64,000 nucleotides of DNA from an uncultured Christensenellaceae bacterium (GTDB taxonomy: Bacteria > Bacillota > Clostridia > Christensenellales > CAG-314): contig CAJUIZ010000003.1 in NCBI GenBank assembly GCA_910586625.1, positions 97,841-161,840 of the forward strand, given 5' to 3'. Shown here one piece after another: positions 24,937 through 32,613 of the stretch. A program made the translations under genes and the position numbers. How positions within the stretch are numbered: the stretch's first letter is position 1; each line of letters begins with the position of its first letter. A model generated the notes under the pieces. That model was not told the DNA's origin. It saw nothing but the letters and a program-made list of their open reading frames with translations, and did not search any database.

Positions 24937-26895
24937 CAATTCGTCAAAGACGGCGTCCTTGTCCTTGTTGAAGTCGGCGTTGTCGGTAATGTACGCCTTG
25001 CGCGCGTCTATTTGGTCGCCCATAAGGGTGGTTACCATACGCTCGGCTTCGGATATATTCTCGATTGTAACGCGCATAAGCGTACGCGTTTCGGGGTTCA
25101 TCGTGGTTTCCCACAGCTGCTCGGCGTTCATCTCGCCCAAGCCCTTGTAGCGCTGCAAGTCGTAGCCGCGGCCGAATTCCGACACAAGTTCTTGCAACTC
25201 GTAGTCGTCGTAGGCGTAGCGAATCTTGTCCTTTTTGGAAATCTTGTAAAGCGGGGGCATACCGATATAGACGTGTCCGTCGGTGATAAGCTCGCGCATA
25301 TAACGGAAGAAAAACGTAAGCAAAATGGCTCTTATGTGCGCGCCGTCTTGGTCGGCGTCGGACAGGATGATTATTTTGTCGTATTTGAGATCGTCTATGT
25401 TGAAGTCTTCTTCGCCGATACCCGTATCCAAAGCGGAAATGAGCGAACGTATCTCTTCGTTGGCAAGCACTTGGTCGATACGCTTGCGTTCGGCGTTGAG
25501 CGGTTTACCGCGCAGGGGCAAAATAGCCTGAAAACGGCGGTTGCGCGCTTGTTTTGCCGTGCCGCCCGCGGAATCGCCTTCGACGATGAACAGCTCATTC
25601 TTGCCGGCGTCGCGCCCCGTGCAGCTTGCAAGCTTGCCTACCAACGTGGAATTGAATATACTGTTCTTTTGACGGGTGACTTCCTTGGCTTTGCGCGCGG
25701 CTTCGCGCACCTTTGCCGAAGCGATGGACTTCTTGATTATCGTTTCCGCAGTAGCACTGTCCTGCTGCAACAAAGCGGTTAACGCTTCCGTGCCCAACGC
25801 TTCGCAGGCTATACGCGCTTCTACGTTGCCGAGCTTGGTTTTGGTCTGACCCTCGAACTGGACGTTTGCCATCTTTACGGACATAACAAGCGTTATGCCT
25901 TCGCGGAAGTCTTCGCCTATAAGGTTGTCTTCCTTGGCTTTGAGCAGATTTTTGGAGCGGGCGTAGTCGTTCATAACCTTGGTCATTGCCGTTTTAAGCC
26001 CCGTTTCGTGCATTCCGCCTTCGCCGGTCGGAATATTGTTGACGTATGAAATGAAGTTCTCCGTATAGTTGGATGTATATTGGAAGGCAAATTCCAATTC
26101 CAAAACGTCGTTTTTGCCCGACCAATACATAGGCGACAAATGCAGCGGAGCTTTGTTCTCGTTTAGATACAGCACAAAATCTCTCAACCCGCCTTCGTAG
26201 CAGAAGGACTCGGAAAAGGTGTCGCCGTCGTCGTTATACGCGCGTTCGTCCGTCAAAACGAACGTTATCCCCTTGTTAAGGAAAGCAAGCTCCTTGACGC
26301 GCTTGTGTATTACTTCGCGGTCCATTTGTATATTTTTGAAAACTCGGTTATCCGCAAGGAAAGTTATGGTAGAACCATGCTTGTCGGTAGAGCCTATCTT
26401 CGTCAGCTTGTCCTTGGGTACGCCGCTGTGTATCTTGCCCGTTTCGGGGTCGGCAGGACTGTGGAAATGCTGAACGTATTCGCTGCCATCCTTGCATACG
26501 TTAACCGTAAGCCAAGAAGAAAGCGCGTTGGTTACGCTTGCGCCGACGCCGTGCAATCCGCCCGAAAAGGTATAATTGTCGTTATTGAATTTGCCGCCGG
26601 CGTGCAGCTGCGTAAATACCACTTCTACGCCGGAAATCTTTAATTGCGGGTGTTCGTCGACGGGTATGCCGCGTCCGTTATCCGTTACGGTTACGCTCTC
26701 GTCCTTGTGCAGAGTAATCTCTATCCTGTCGGCAAAACCGTTGGTAGCTTCGTCTACGGCGTTGTCCACTATTTCCCACAAAAGGTGATGAAGCCCCTTA
26801 ACGCCCGTGGTACCTATGTACATACCGGGGCGCATACGCACGGCATCCAGACCTTCCAAAACCTGTATGTCCTTCGCTTCGTAAGATTTACCCAT
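24931..26895 (-). CDS. parE: Type IIA topoisomerase subunit B (ParE-like)
   Basis: 654 aa. GHKL ATPase domain: EIVDNAVDEA, DNGRGIPV and SGGLHGVGASVTNALS. The transducer domain follows, then the TOPRIM domain with FIVEGDSAGG and the metal-binding LSDADQDGAHI. The C-terminus ends GLGEMNAEQLWETTMNPETR, shared by GyrB and ParE. The pairing with a subunit A lacking a GyrA box favours ParE. Its stop codon lies in repeat B2, and about 270 bp of repeats separate it from parC. Confidence 0.88.
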   Translation of the reverse strand: MGKSYEAKDIQVLEGLDAVRMRPGMYIGTTGVKGLHHLLWEIVDNAVDEATNGFADRIEITLHKDESVTVTDNGRGIPVDEHPQLKISGVEVVFTQLHAGGKFNNDNYTFSGGLHGVGASVTNALSSWLTVNVCKDGSEYVQHFHSPADPETGKIHSGVPKDKLTKIGSTDKHGSTITFLADNRVFKNIQMDREVIHKRVKELAFLNKGITFVLTDERAYNDDGDTFSESFCYEGGLRDFVLYLNENKAPLHLSPMYWSGKNDVLELEFAFQYTSNYTENFISYVNNIPTGEGGMHETGLKTAMTKVMNDYARSKNLLKAKEDNLIGEDFREGITLVMSVKMANVQFEGQTKTKLGNVEARIACEALGTEALTALLQQDSATAETIIKKSIASAKVREAARKAKEVTRQKNSIFNSTLVGKLASCTGRDAGKNELFIVEGDSAGGTAKQARNRRFQAILPLRGKPLNAERKRIDQVLANEEIRSLISALDTGIGEEDFNIDDLKYDKIIILSDADQDGAHIRAILLTFFFRYMRELITDGHVYIGMPPLYKISKKDKIRYAYDDYELQELVSEFGRGYDLQRYKGLGEMNAEQLWETTMNPETRTLMRVTIENISEAERMVTTLMGDQIDARKAYITDNADFNKDKDAVFDELV

Positions 26896-27102
26896 ACTGT
26901 ATTATTGCTCCTTAGAAATGTTTTGTCTTGCGTTCGAGCCGTACGCTCAATCCAACCGCCGAGAGCTGAATTTTAGTACGGCCAAGCGATACCGCCGCGC
27001 GTAAAAATTATTGTCGAAACGCGTCGCAAATATTCGCTTTGTTACGTTAAAATTATACCATATCAGTACTGCGAAATCAAGCGTATGGTTTATATTTATT
27101 CA
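26896..27102. other. Intergenic region upstream of parE
   Basis: About 200 bp, part of a 327-bp gap. It holds the parE leader, and beyond it only the nagB terminator at 27103-27137. I see no gene and no clear consensus promoter. Confidence 0.5.
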
Positions 27103-27137
27103 CGAAAAATAGGGCAAATCGCCCGTTAGATTTGCCC
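27103..27137 (-). terminator. Terminator of nagB
   Basis: GGGCAAATC (27112-27120) pairs with GATTTGCCC (27129-27137); on the minus strand TATTTTTC follows. It lies about 85 nt beyond the nagB stop. Confidence 0.75.
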
Positions 27138-27222
27138 ATACACAGAAATTTGTATAATTATGAGTAATGCGCATATTTATACAACGCTTATGCATAAATA
27201 TACATTTGCGGAAACACAGCGT

Positions 27223-27948
27223 TTAATTAAGCAGCGCTGCCGCGCTTTTGTCCAATACCGCCGTGCAGTCGGGGTGGCGTTGAAGCACGCTTGCGGGACA
27301 AGCGGCGGTGATTTCTCCGCGGATCATATTGTAAACGGCGCGCGCCTTGCCCGACCCGCTTGCAAGGACGACGACCTTCTTCGCCTTCATAATCTCCGAT
27401 ATGCCCATAGTTATCGCCCGAGTAGGCACTTCGGATACGTCGCCGAACAGTCTGGAATTATCCGCGATGGTATTGGGCGTCAAGTCCACCACGTGCGTAA
27501 CGGAATCGAAGGGGGTGTTCGGCTCGTTAAAGCCTATGTGTCCGTTGCCGCCCAAGCCCAATATCTGCAAATCGCGCCGATAGCTTTGCAGCAGATTGGC
27601 ATAGCGTTCGCACTCGTCCGCAAGCGAAGCGGCGGTACCGTTTGGAATAAAGGTGTTGTCCCCGTCTATGTCCACGTCGTCGAACAAATGCCGCCGCATA
27701 AAGTAAGCATAGCTTTGAACGTCGTCTTTATCCAACCCCACGTACTCGTCGAGATTGACCGCAGACACCTTGGCGAAGGACATTTTTTTGTCGCGGCAGA
27801 ACTCTTTGAGCAGCTTGTAGCAGCCTATCGGCGTAGAACCGGTTGCAAGCCCCAACGTAGCGCGCGGATTAGCCTGCACCGTTGTTAGAACCATTTCTGC
27901 CACGATTTTGCTCATTTCGTCGTAATTTTCAGTTACTATTACTCTCAT
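27223..27948 (-). CDS. nagB: Glucosamine-6-phosphate deaminase
   Basis: 241 aa, standard length for Gram-positive NagB. It converts glucosamine-6-phosphate to fructose-6-phosphate and ammonia. The phosphate-binding LGLATGSTPIG, catalytic Asp67 in NLDEYVGL, and active-site GLGGNGHIGFNEP are all present. No nagA or PTS gene adjoins. The stop is followed after 85 nt by a terminator, so it is a single-gene unit divergent from the TIR-like gene. Confidence 0.95.
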   Translation of the reverse strand: MRVIVTENYDEMSKIVAEMVLTTVQANPRATLGLATGSTPIGCYKLLKEFCRDKKMSFAKVSAVNLDEYVGLDKDDVQSYAYFMRRHLFDDVDIDGDNTFIPNGTAASLADECERYANLLQSYRRDLQILGLGGNGHIGFNEPNTPFDSVTHVVDLTPNTIADNSRLFGDVSEVPTRAITMGISEIMKAKKVVVLASGSGKARAVYNMIRGEITAACPASVLQRHPDCTAVLDKSAAALLN

Positions 27949-28104
27949 AGTACTCTCCGAACGGTAATTTTTCGCAGATATTCGGCATTTTGCACCGCGT
28001 TCAAGCCGACTTGACGAAATTGAACCACGGCAAGCAACAAGCCTGACAGCAATAAATCACCAGCACTATTTTACCACATTCGACCGCGCGGCGTAAAGTA
28101 TTAT

Positions 28105-28133
28105 TTGACAAAGTTCTACAAAACGGATATAAT
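28105..28133 (+). promoter_or_regulatory. Promoter of the TIR-like gene
   Basis: TTGACA (28105-28110), exactly 17 bp, TATAAT (28128-28133): a full consensus sigma-A promoter 32 bp before the start codon, with an ACGGAG ribosome site. Confidence 0.85.
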
Positions 28134-28165
28134 TTTACATATATCTGCAAACGGAGAAAATACGG

Positions 28166-29509
28166 ATGAAAGACAAGATTTTTCTTATATGGTCGGGCGA
28201 CAACCAAATAGCAATCAAAGTCAAGGCGATATTGGAAGGCGAACACAACTACGTCTGCTACGTCGGCGGCAACCACACAAACGATTCGCAAATGATGTCG
28301 GTGGGAGATACAGTTATCCGCCAGATGAAAAACTGCAACCAAGCGATAGTATTCTTCCAAAACAAAGCCGATTCCGGCATAAGCAACAATCTGTTTTTCG
28401 AATTGGGCTACGTATCGTCCAGCTACGGACTGAAAAAGGTTCACTGCGTAAAACGCAAAGGGGACGCCATAACTCTCCCGAGCGACTTCGACAACGCGTT
28501 TGTGGAAGGCATAGAAGCGCAGGACAACGACGAATATGCGAAGAATATAGTAAAGTATTTTCTCGGCAGACAAAAGCTGTCGGTGGACACGAACAAAATG
28601 TTCCTTATAAACAACCGATATATGATTCACGAAATGCTGCAGATGCACTACTCCGATCTCGGTTCGAAATGCTCGGACTACGAGTTGGCGCAGTACGTAA
28701 TGTTTTATATGCAGGCTTCCGTAATGTTTCAAGACGAAGCAAAGGCGTTAGGCGAACTTAAAGAGTTCAAGCGGCTGCACAACACGGAGTTTTCGGCGGA
28801 GCTTAACCAATCGGTTAACCTGAGCATTGCGTTTTTAGAAGCGCAAGTAAGCTTGATAGCGGACAAGGACTTGGTGTATTTGTCGGACGTTGCCTTCCGC
28901 AAATACTTTACGGTGTGCAAGGATATGGTAGAAGACATACGCGACGACGACTCGGGCACGTACGACGAATGGGCGCGGGTGATAGTATCGGAAAACCTTG
29001 CGTACGTTTGCTCGCTGTACGCGCAAAACCCCAAGGTATCCGACGAGATGCGCAAGTATCTTTTGGAACGCGTGGTATACTACGGCGAGATGTGCCTGAA
29101 CTTTATTACCAATTTGGAAGATCGTACGCCAAGCAAGGAAAACAACGACTCGATAGGACTTATCGGCTTGTTCCGAGCGTATATTTACCGTCATCTGTTT
29201 AACGCAAGTATAGCGGTAAAACAGGAAAAATCGGAAGAGTGGCTGATGGCGACTCTTAAAGAACGCAAAAATCTGCTCAGAAACTTCGACAACAACTCTA
29301 TCGATTCGCAGATTTACGCCAACTTCGAAATGGAATACTATCTCAGCCTTGTGGAATATCTCGATTACTCCAACAAGGCAAATATCGATCCGTTCGATTA
29401 TATGATGTATCTTAGCGACCTTGACGCGTTTATATCTCACTTCGAAAACAGAAACAATATGTACGCATACGTTCAGAAAATCGTTAACCAACGCAAAAAG
29501 TTTTCGTAA
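28166..29509 (+). CDS. TIR-like domain protein with helical C-terminal domain
   Basis: 447 aa. Residues 1-115 resemble the bacterial predicted nucleotide-binding TIR-like family (CAP12/PCTIR type). KIFLIWSGDNQIAIKV is strand A and helix; QAIVFFQNK is a central strand; FFELGY (78-83, Glu80 region) is in the place of the family FELGYF signature with its catalytic-type Glu; then LPSDFDN. Residues about 125-447 are all-helical without a named domain, possibly TPR-like. In known systems such TIR domains cleave NAD+ during phage defence or make signalling nucleotides. No cyclase, sensor kinase or Argonaute partner adjoins. The gene is a single unit with a consensus promoter and a terminator. Defence role is inference. 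Confidence 0.65.
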   Translation: MKDKIFLIWSGDNQIAIKVKAILEGEHNYVCYVGGNHTNDSQMMSVGDTVIRQMKNCNQAIVFFQNKADSGISNNLFFELGYVSSSYGLKKVHCVKRKGDAITLPSDFDNAFVEGIEAQDNDEYAKNIVKYFLGRQKLSVDTNKMFLINNRYMIHEMLQMHYSDLGSKCSDYELAQYVMFYMQASVMFQDEAKALGELKEFKRLHNTEFSAELNQSVNLSIAFLEAQVSLIADKDLVYLSDVAFRKYFTVCKDMVEDIRDDDSGTYDEWARVIVSENLAYVCSLYAQNPKVSDEMRKYLLERVVYYGEMCLNFITNLEDRTPSKENNDSIGLIGLFRAYIYRHLFNASIAVKQEKSEEWLMATLKERKNLLRNFDNNSIDSQIYANFEMEYYLSLVEYLDYSNKANIDPFDYMMYLSDLDAFISHFENRNNMYAYVQKIVNQRKKFS

Positions 29510-29532
29510 ATAATATTATTAGATAAAAATGC

Positions 29533-29566
29533 AAAGCCGACTGCAAAACGCAGTCGGCTTTCTTAT
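29533..29566 (+). terminator. Terminator of the TIR-like gene
   Basis: AAAGCCGACTGC (29533-29544) pairs with GCAGTCGGCTTT (29550-29561), then TCTTATT. It also serves the convergent HTH gene. Confidence 0.9.
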
Positions 29567-29574
29567 TGTAAAAT

Positions 29575-29781
29575 TCAGTCGTCTTCCAATCCTATTAAAT
29601 AATCCGAAGTTACACCGAAGAAAACAGCTAATTTTTTCAGGGTTTCGGCATTAGGCTCTAATTTACCGCTTTCCCACTTTGCAACACGGCTTTGGTCGTA
29701 CCCTACCGCTTCGCCTAAATCACTTTGCGTAAGCCCTTTTTCTTCGCGTAAATATTTTATTCTTTCCGCCAAAATCGTCAT
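29575..29781 (-). CDS. XRE-family HTH repressor, 68 aa
   Basis: Single HTH_3 domain: TQSDLGEAVGYDQSRVAKWESG, split as helix 2 TQSDLGEAVG and helix 3 DQSRVAKWE, then FFGVTSDYLIGLEDD. The ATG at 29781 is preferred over a TTG two codons earlier. There is no ribosome site; a TAGAAT box at 29798-29793 places the transcript start within about 5 nt of the ATG, so the mRNA is nearly leaderless. It faces a small HTH gene across two ATTCAA-type palindromes, the layout of a phage-like two-regulator switch. Confidence 0.85.
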   Translation of the reverse strand: MTILAERIKYLREEKGLTQSDLGEAVGYDQSRVAKWESGKLEPNAETLKKLAVFFGVTSDYLIGLEDD

Positions 29782-29813
29782 ACCCAAATATTATTCTATT
29801 TTTGAATTTTTGC

Positions 29814-29869
29814 TTGACATATTCAATAATTGAATATATAATGTCATTATCGCATTCAAATTTTGAATG
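29814..29869 (+). promoter_or_regulatory. Divergent switch region with two 17-bp palindromic operators
   Basis: TTGACA (29814-29819), 17 bp, TATAAT (29837-29842). The spacer is itself the perfect palindrome TATTCAATAATTGAATA (29820-29836). A second perfect palindrome, CATTCAAATTTTGAATG (29853-29869), lies at the transcript start. Binding of the 29575 repressor here would shut the rightward promoter. Confidence 0.8.
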
Positions 29870-29896
29870 AGAAATATTAAAAGGGGGTGAGATTGA

Positions 29897-30103
29897 ATTA
29901 GAAAAATAAACGGAGATATTATAAAAATTTACCAAAGAATAAATGATATGACCGACACCTGTTTCTGTAAAAAATGCAACATATCAAAAAGTACATACTA
30001 CAAAGTTTTGAATAACGCAGAAGAATGCAGTCTTATGACGTTAATCAAAATTGCATTACTAATGAAAATACAATTCGAAGATTTGTTTGTATACGCAAGA
30101 TAA
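29897..30103 (+). CDS. Small HTH protein with a non-canonical ATT start
   Basis: The frame 29897-30103 encodes 68 aa with an HTH-like core: FCKKCNISKSTYYKVLNN, then SLMTLIKIALLMKIQFEDLF. No ATG precedes the HTH. An AAGGGGGTGA ribosome site (29881-29890) is 6 nt from ATT at 29897, which would start the protein. An internal ATG at 29948 would delete the first helix. It is driven by the operator-controlled promoter at 29814 and closed by a terminator at 30126. By analogy to Cro-type proteins it may counter the 29575 repressor; that is inference. ATT starts are rare but known for infC. Confidence 0.55.
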   Translation: MRKINGDIIKIYQRINDMTDTCFCKKCNISKSTYYKVLNNAEECSLMTLIKIALLMKIQFEDLFVYAR

Positions 30104-30125
30104 ATCCTACGAGCAAAAGATAAAT

Positions 30126-30158
30126 AACGGCTATTCGAGTGAATAGCCGTTTTAGTTT
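30126..30158. terminator. Bidirectional terminator
   Basis: AACGGCTATTC (30126-30136) pairs with GAATAGCCGTT (30141-30151) around GAGT, followed by TTAGTTTTA. It separates the HTH cassette from the convergent hydrolase. Confidence 0.85.
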
Positions 30159-30167
30159 TAGCAAATA

Positions 30168-31073
30168 TTATTTTTCCAATTTGGAATCCAGCCAGTCGGC
30201 TATGAAGTCGTACACTTCCGCTTTGCAGGTTTCGTTGAGTATCTCGTGGCGGCCGCCTTCGTACAGCTTAGTCGTTACGTCCTTTACTCCAACCTTGTCG
30301 AGATAGAACTTATCGAGCTTTTTTACGCCCTTGCCGTATTCGCCTACGGGGTCGTTGTCGCCCGCCACAAGCAAGATAGGCTTGTCAACGTTTATTTGCT
30401 TGTAGTACTCCTTTTTGTAAAGCTTGGAAATACCGATCATAAACGTACGATAGAAGTTGGCGGAGCATATATAGCTGCAAAATTCGTCTTCGTTGTACTT
30501 TTTTACTTCCGCTTCGTCGCGATTGAGCCAGGCGTTTTTGCCGGGAATCTTCTTCTCGTACTGCTTGAACGACAGGTTTACTATCATCTTGGCAGGGTAA
30601 CGCCCGCCCTTGTTGCGGCACATATTGGAAGCCACCGCTTTGCACAAAGAATAGCTTGCGCCCTTGATATAATTGGACCCGATAAGCACAAAGCCCGCAA
30701 CGTCGGGATGTTCTTCCGCAACGGCTTGCGTAATGAAGCTGCCATAGCTGTGTCCCATCATAAACAGGGGCAGATTGTACTTTTCCTTGCAGTAATCGAG
30801 CAACGTAAGCTGATCGCGGACGTTGTTAGTCCACATATCCCCTTCTTCGTAGCCCAAGCTGTCGCGCTCCGCCGTAAGTCCGTGTCCGCGGTGATCGTTC
30901 ATAACAACTATATATCCCTTGCCGTTGAGATACCGCGCAAAATCGTCGTATCTTGCGGAGTGCTCTACCATTCCGTGGGCAATCTTGACCACAGCTTTGG
31001 GATTTTGAACTTCGTCCCATACGTATAATTTTATTTTACGTCCGTCGTGAGATGTAAAATCGGATAATATCAT
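30168..31073 (-). CDS. Monoacylglycerol-lipase-like alpha/beta hydrolase (S33 type)
   Basis: 301 aa, Hydrolase_4/lysophospholipase family. HGMVEHSARYDDFA and NDHRGHG are the family oxyanion and post-strand motifs. The triad is Ser109 (GHSYG), Asp241 (GDNDPVG) and His276 (GGRHEIL). The start at 31073 is set by AGGAAGG upstream; a longer open frame to 31196 lacks a ribosome site. Probably hydrolyses mono- or lysoglycerolipids in the cytosol. Divergent from murG, with no operon partner. Confidence 0.9.
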   Translation of the reverse strand: MILSDFTSHDGRKIKLYVWDEVQNPKAVVKIAHGMVEHSARYDDFARYLNGKGYIVVMNDHRGHGLTAERDSLGYEEGDMWTNNVRDQLTLLDYCKEKYNLPLFMMGHSYGSFITQAVAEEHPDVAGFVLIGSNYIKGASYSLCKAVASNMCRNKGGRYPAKMIVNLSFKQYEKKIPGKNAWLNRDEAEVKKYNEDEFCSYICSANFYRTFMIGISKLYKKEYYKQINVDKPILLVAGDNDPVGEYGKGVKKLDKFYLDKVGVKDVTTKLYEGGRHEILNETCKAEVYDFIADWLDSKLEK

Positions 31074-31308
31074 ATTTAATCGCCTTCCTTGCGTAAATTT
31101 AATTTTAACAAAAGCCGAAACTTTTACTCTATTATTATATATTAACACATATTCGTTGTCAATACCGTTTTTTCCGCTTTTTGCGGAAAAACCCACGTTT
31201 TGCTTCGCTTTTTACCGCGGCTTACAGCAAAAAGACACACAAACGCACCTTGCATATAAATCGACGCAAAATACAAATAATCCGCGTTTTTCTACATACA
31301 CTAATGAT

Positions 31309-32340
31309 ATGAAAATAGTATTCAGCGGCGGCGGTACGGCGGGACACGTAACGCCCAATTTGGCGCTTGCAAGCAAACTGACGAAGGAAAAACTGTACTA
31401 TATCGGCTCGGACGGTATGGAAAAAAACTTAGTCCGACCTTACGTGGACAACGGCATAATCGAAGAATACGCCGAAATTACGGCAAACAAGCTGCGGCGC
31501 AAGCTGACGTTATCCAACTTGGCGCTGCCCTTCCAGCTGATAAAAAGCGTAAAACAAGCTAAAAAGCATCTCGAACGCATTCGTCCCGACGTAGTATTTT
31601 CCAAGGGCGGCTATGTGGGCTTACCCGTGATAATCGCCGCTAAAAAGCTGAAAATTCCCGCTATAATTCACGAAAGCGATATGTCGTTAGGACTTGCCAA
31701 CCGCATATCCAAGCTGTTTGCGACGGAATTTTTAGCGTCCTTCCCCTGCGACAAAAAAGCCAAAATAGTAGGCGTTATCGTAAGAGAAGAAATATTGAAG
31801 GGCGACAGACAAAAAGGACTCGAAACAATGGGCTTCGACGGCAAAAAGCCGATATTGCTGATTATGGGCGGAAGTCTCGGCGCAAACGCGTTAAACGAAG
31901 CGATAACAGTCAACGAACGGCTTGCGGACGCGTTCGATATATTTGTGATAACCGGCAAAGGCAAAAGCATAGACTGCGGCTTCGTTCGTCAAACGGAATA
32001 CGCAACCAACGTTGGAGATTTGTTTGCCGCAAGCGACGTATGCTTGACACGCGCAGGCTCGACAAGCCTTGCGGAGCTGACGCTGGCGAACGTGCCGTTC
32101 GTTACCGTACCGCTTACAAAATGCTCGCGCGGAGAACAGGTCAAGAACGCCCAATGGTTTGTAAGCCGCGGCTGCGGAATTACCGTATCCGAAGAAAACC
32201 TGCCCCAAACGCTGCCGGACGCGGTCAAACGGGCGTACGAGAACCGACAAACAATTATTCGCAAACAAAAACAGAACGCCGACTTGTACGGCACGGACAA
32301 AACAGTCGAAGAAATATTGAAAATGAAAACAGCGCGATAA
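31309..32340 (+). CDS. murG: UDP-GlcNAc:lipid I N-acetylglucosaminyltransferase
   Basis: 343 aa, GT28. The N-terminal GGGTAGHVTPNLAL is the lipid-substrate loop, followed by VFSKGGYVGLP and ESD. The C-terminal UDP-GlcNAc site has MGGSLGANALN, the TRAGSTSLAEL motif and KNAQ. It makes lipid II at the inner membrane face. The start at 31309 matches family N-termini; no Shine-Dalgarno is seen, so translation may be weak or leaderless. It stands apart from any mur/fts cluster, which is unusual, and Clostridia can carry two MurG-like genes. A terminator follows at 32378. Confidence 0.93.
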   Translation: MKIVFSGGGTAGHVTPNLALASKLTKEKLYYIGSDGMEKNLVRPYVDNGIIEEYAEITANKLRRKLTLSNLALPFQLIKSVKQAKKHLERIRPDVVFSKGGYVGLPVIIAAKKLKIPAIIHESDMSLGLANRISKLFATEFLASFPCDKKAKIVGVIVREEILKGDRQKGLETMGFDGKKPILLIMGGSLGANALNEAITVNERLADAFDIFVITGKGKSIDCGFVRQTEYATNVGDLFAASDVCLTRAGSTSLAELTLANVPFVTVPLTKCSRGEQVKNAQWFVSRGCGITVSEENLPQTLPDAVKRAYENRQTIIRKQKQNADLYGTDKTVEEILKMKTAR

Positions 32341-32377
32341 AAGAGCGGAATGAAGAATGCGTAATGCGTAATTAAGG

Positions 32378-32407
32378 AAGCCCGTTTGACAACGGGCTTA
32401 CATTTTT
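32378..32407 (+). terminator. Terminator of murG
   Basis: AAGCCCGTT (32378-32386) pairs with AACGGGCTT (32391-32399) around TGAC, then ACATTTTT. Confidence 0.85.
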
Positions 32408-32408
32408 A

Positions 32409-32470
32409 GAAGGTTACGCTTCGTTAGACTTCTCCACGCGGGGCTTCGCCCCTTGGTCGAAGTGACATTG
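32409..32470 (+). repeat. Dispersed REP-like repeat, copy R3
   Basis: Near-identical to R2: AAGGTTACGCTTCG, CTTCTCC, the GGGGCTTCGCCCC hairpin and TTGGTCGAAGTGACAT. Its end is tandemly amplified (next entry). Confidence 0.85.
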
Positions 32471-32520
32471 TAAAATGCTTGGTCGAAGTGACATTGTAAA
32501 ATGCTTGGTCGAGATGACAT
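32453..32520 (+). repeat. 26-bp tandem repeat made from the REP end
   Basis: Unit: TTGGTCGAAGTGACATTG followed by TAAAATGC (26 bp). It occurs in full at 32453-32478 and 32479-32504 and partially at 32505-32520 (TTGGTCGAGATGACAT). The first two are identical. Confidence 0.9.
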
Positions 32521-32543
32521 AATTTCTACCAACCACCACCGTA

Positions 32544-32612
32544 AGCGAGCGTGTTCCGCTTTTGCGCCTTTGAGCGTAGCGAAACGAAGTCAAAAGCGGA
32601 ATGCACGAGCGA
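32544..32612 (-). repeat. Palindromic repeat family C, copy C2
   Basis: Arms 32544-32564 (contains CGTGTTCCGCTTTTG) and 32591-32612 (contains CAAAAGCGGAATGCACG) pair over most of their length. It is the reverse complement of C3. It ends one base from the stop codon of the WYL gene. Confidence 0.85.
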
Positions 32613-32613
32613 A

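Noticed and set aside
24895..25782. 295-aa plus frame within parE
   Set aside because: Antisense to conserved TOPRIM sequence of parE; no ribosome site.
28001..28732. 243-aa minus frame over the TIR-like gene start
   Set aside because: Overlaps the consensus promoter and N-terminus of the TIR-like gene; no ribosome site or motif.
29575..30158. Prophage
   Set aside because: Only the two small regulators resemble phage genes; no integrase, replication or structural gene lies nearby.
31156..31308. Longer MurG N-terminus
   Set aside because: The 51 extra residues have no MurG counterpart and the AGCGGCGG-rich glycine loop must be near the N-terminus; the ATG at 31309 fits.
32453..32520. CRISPR array
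   Set aside because: The 26-bp units are directly adjacent with no spacers, and there are no cas genes.
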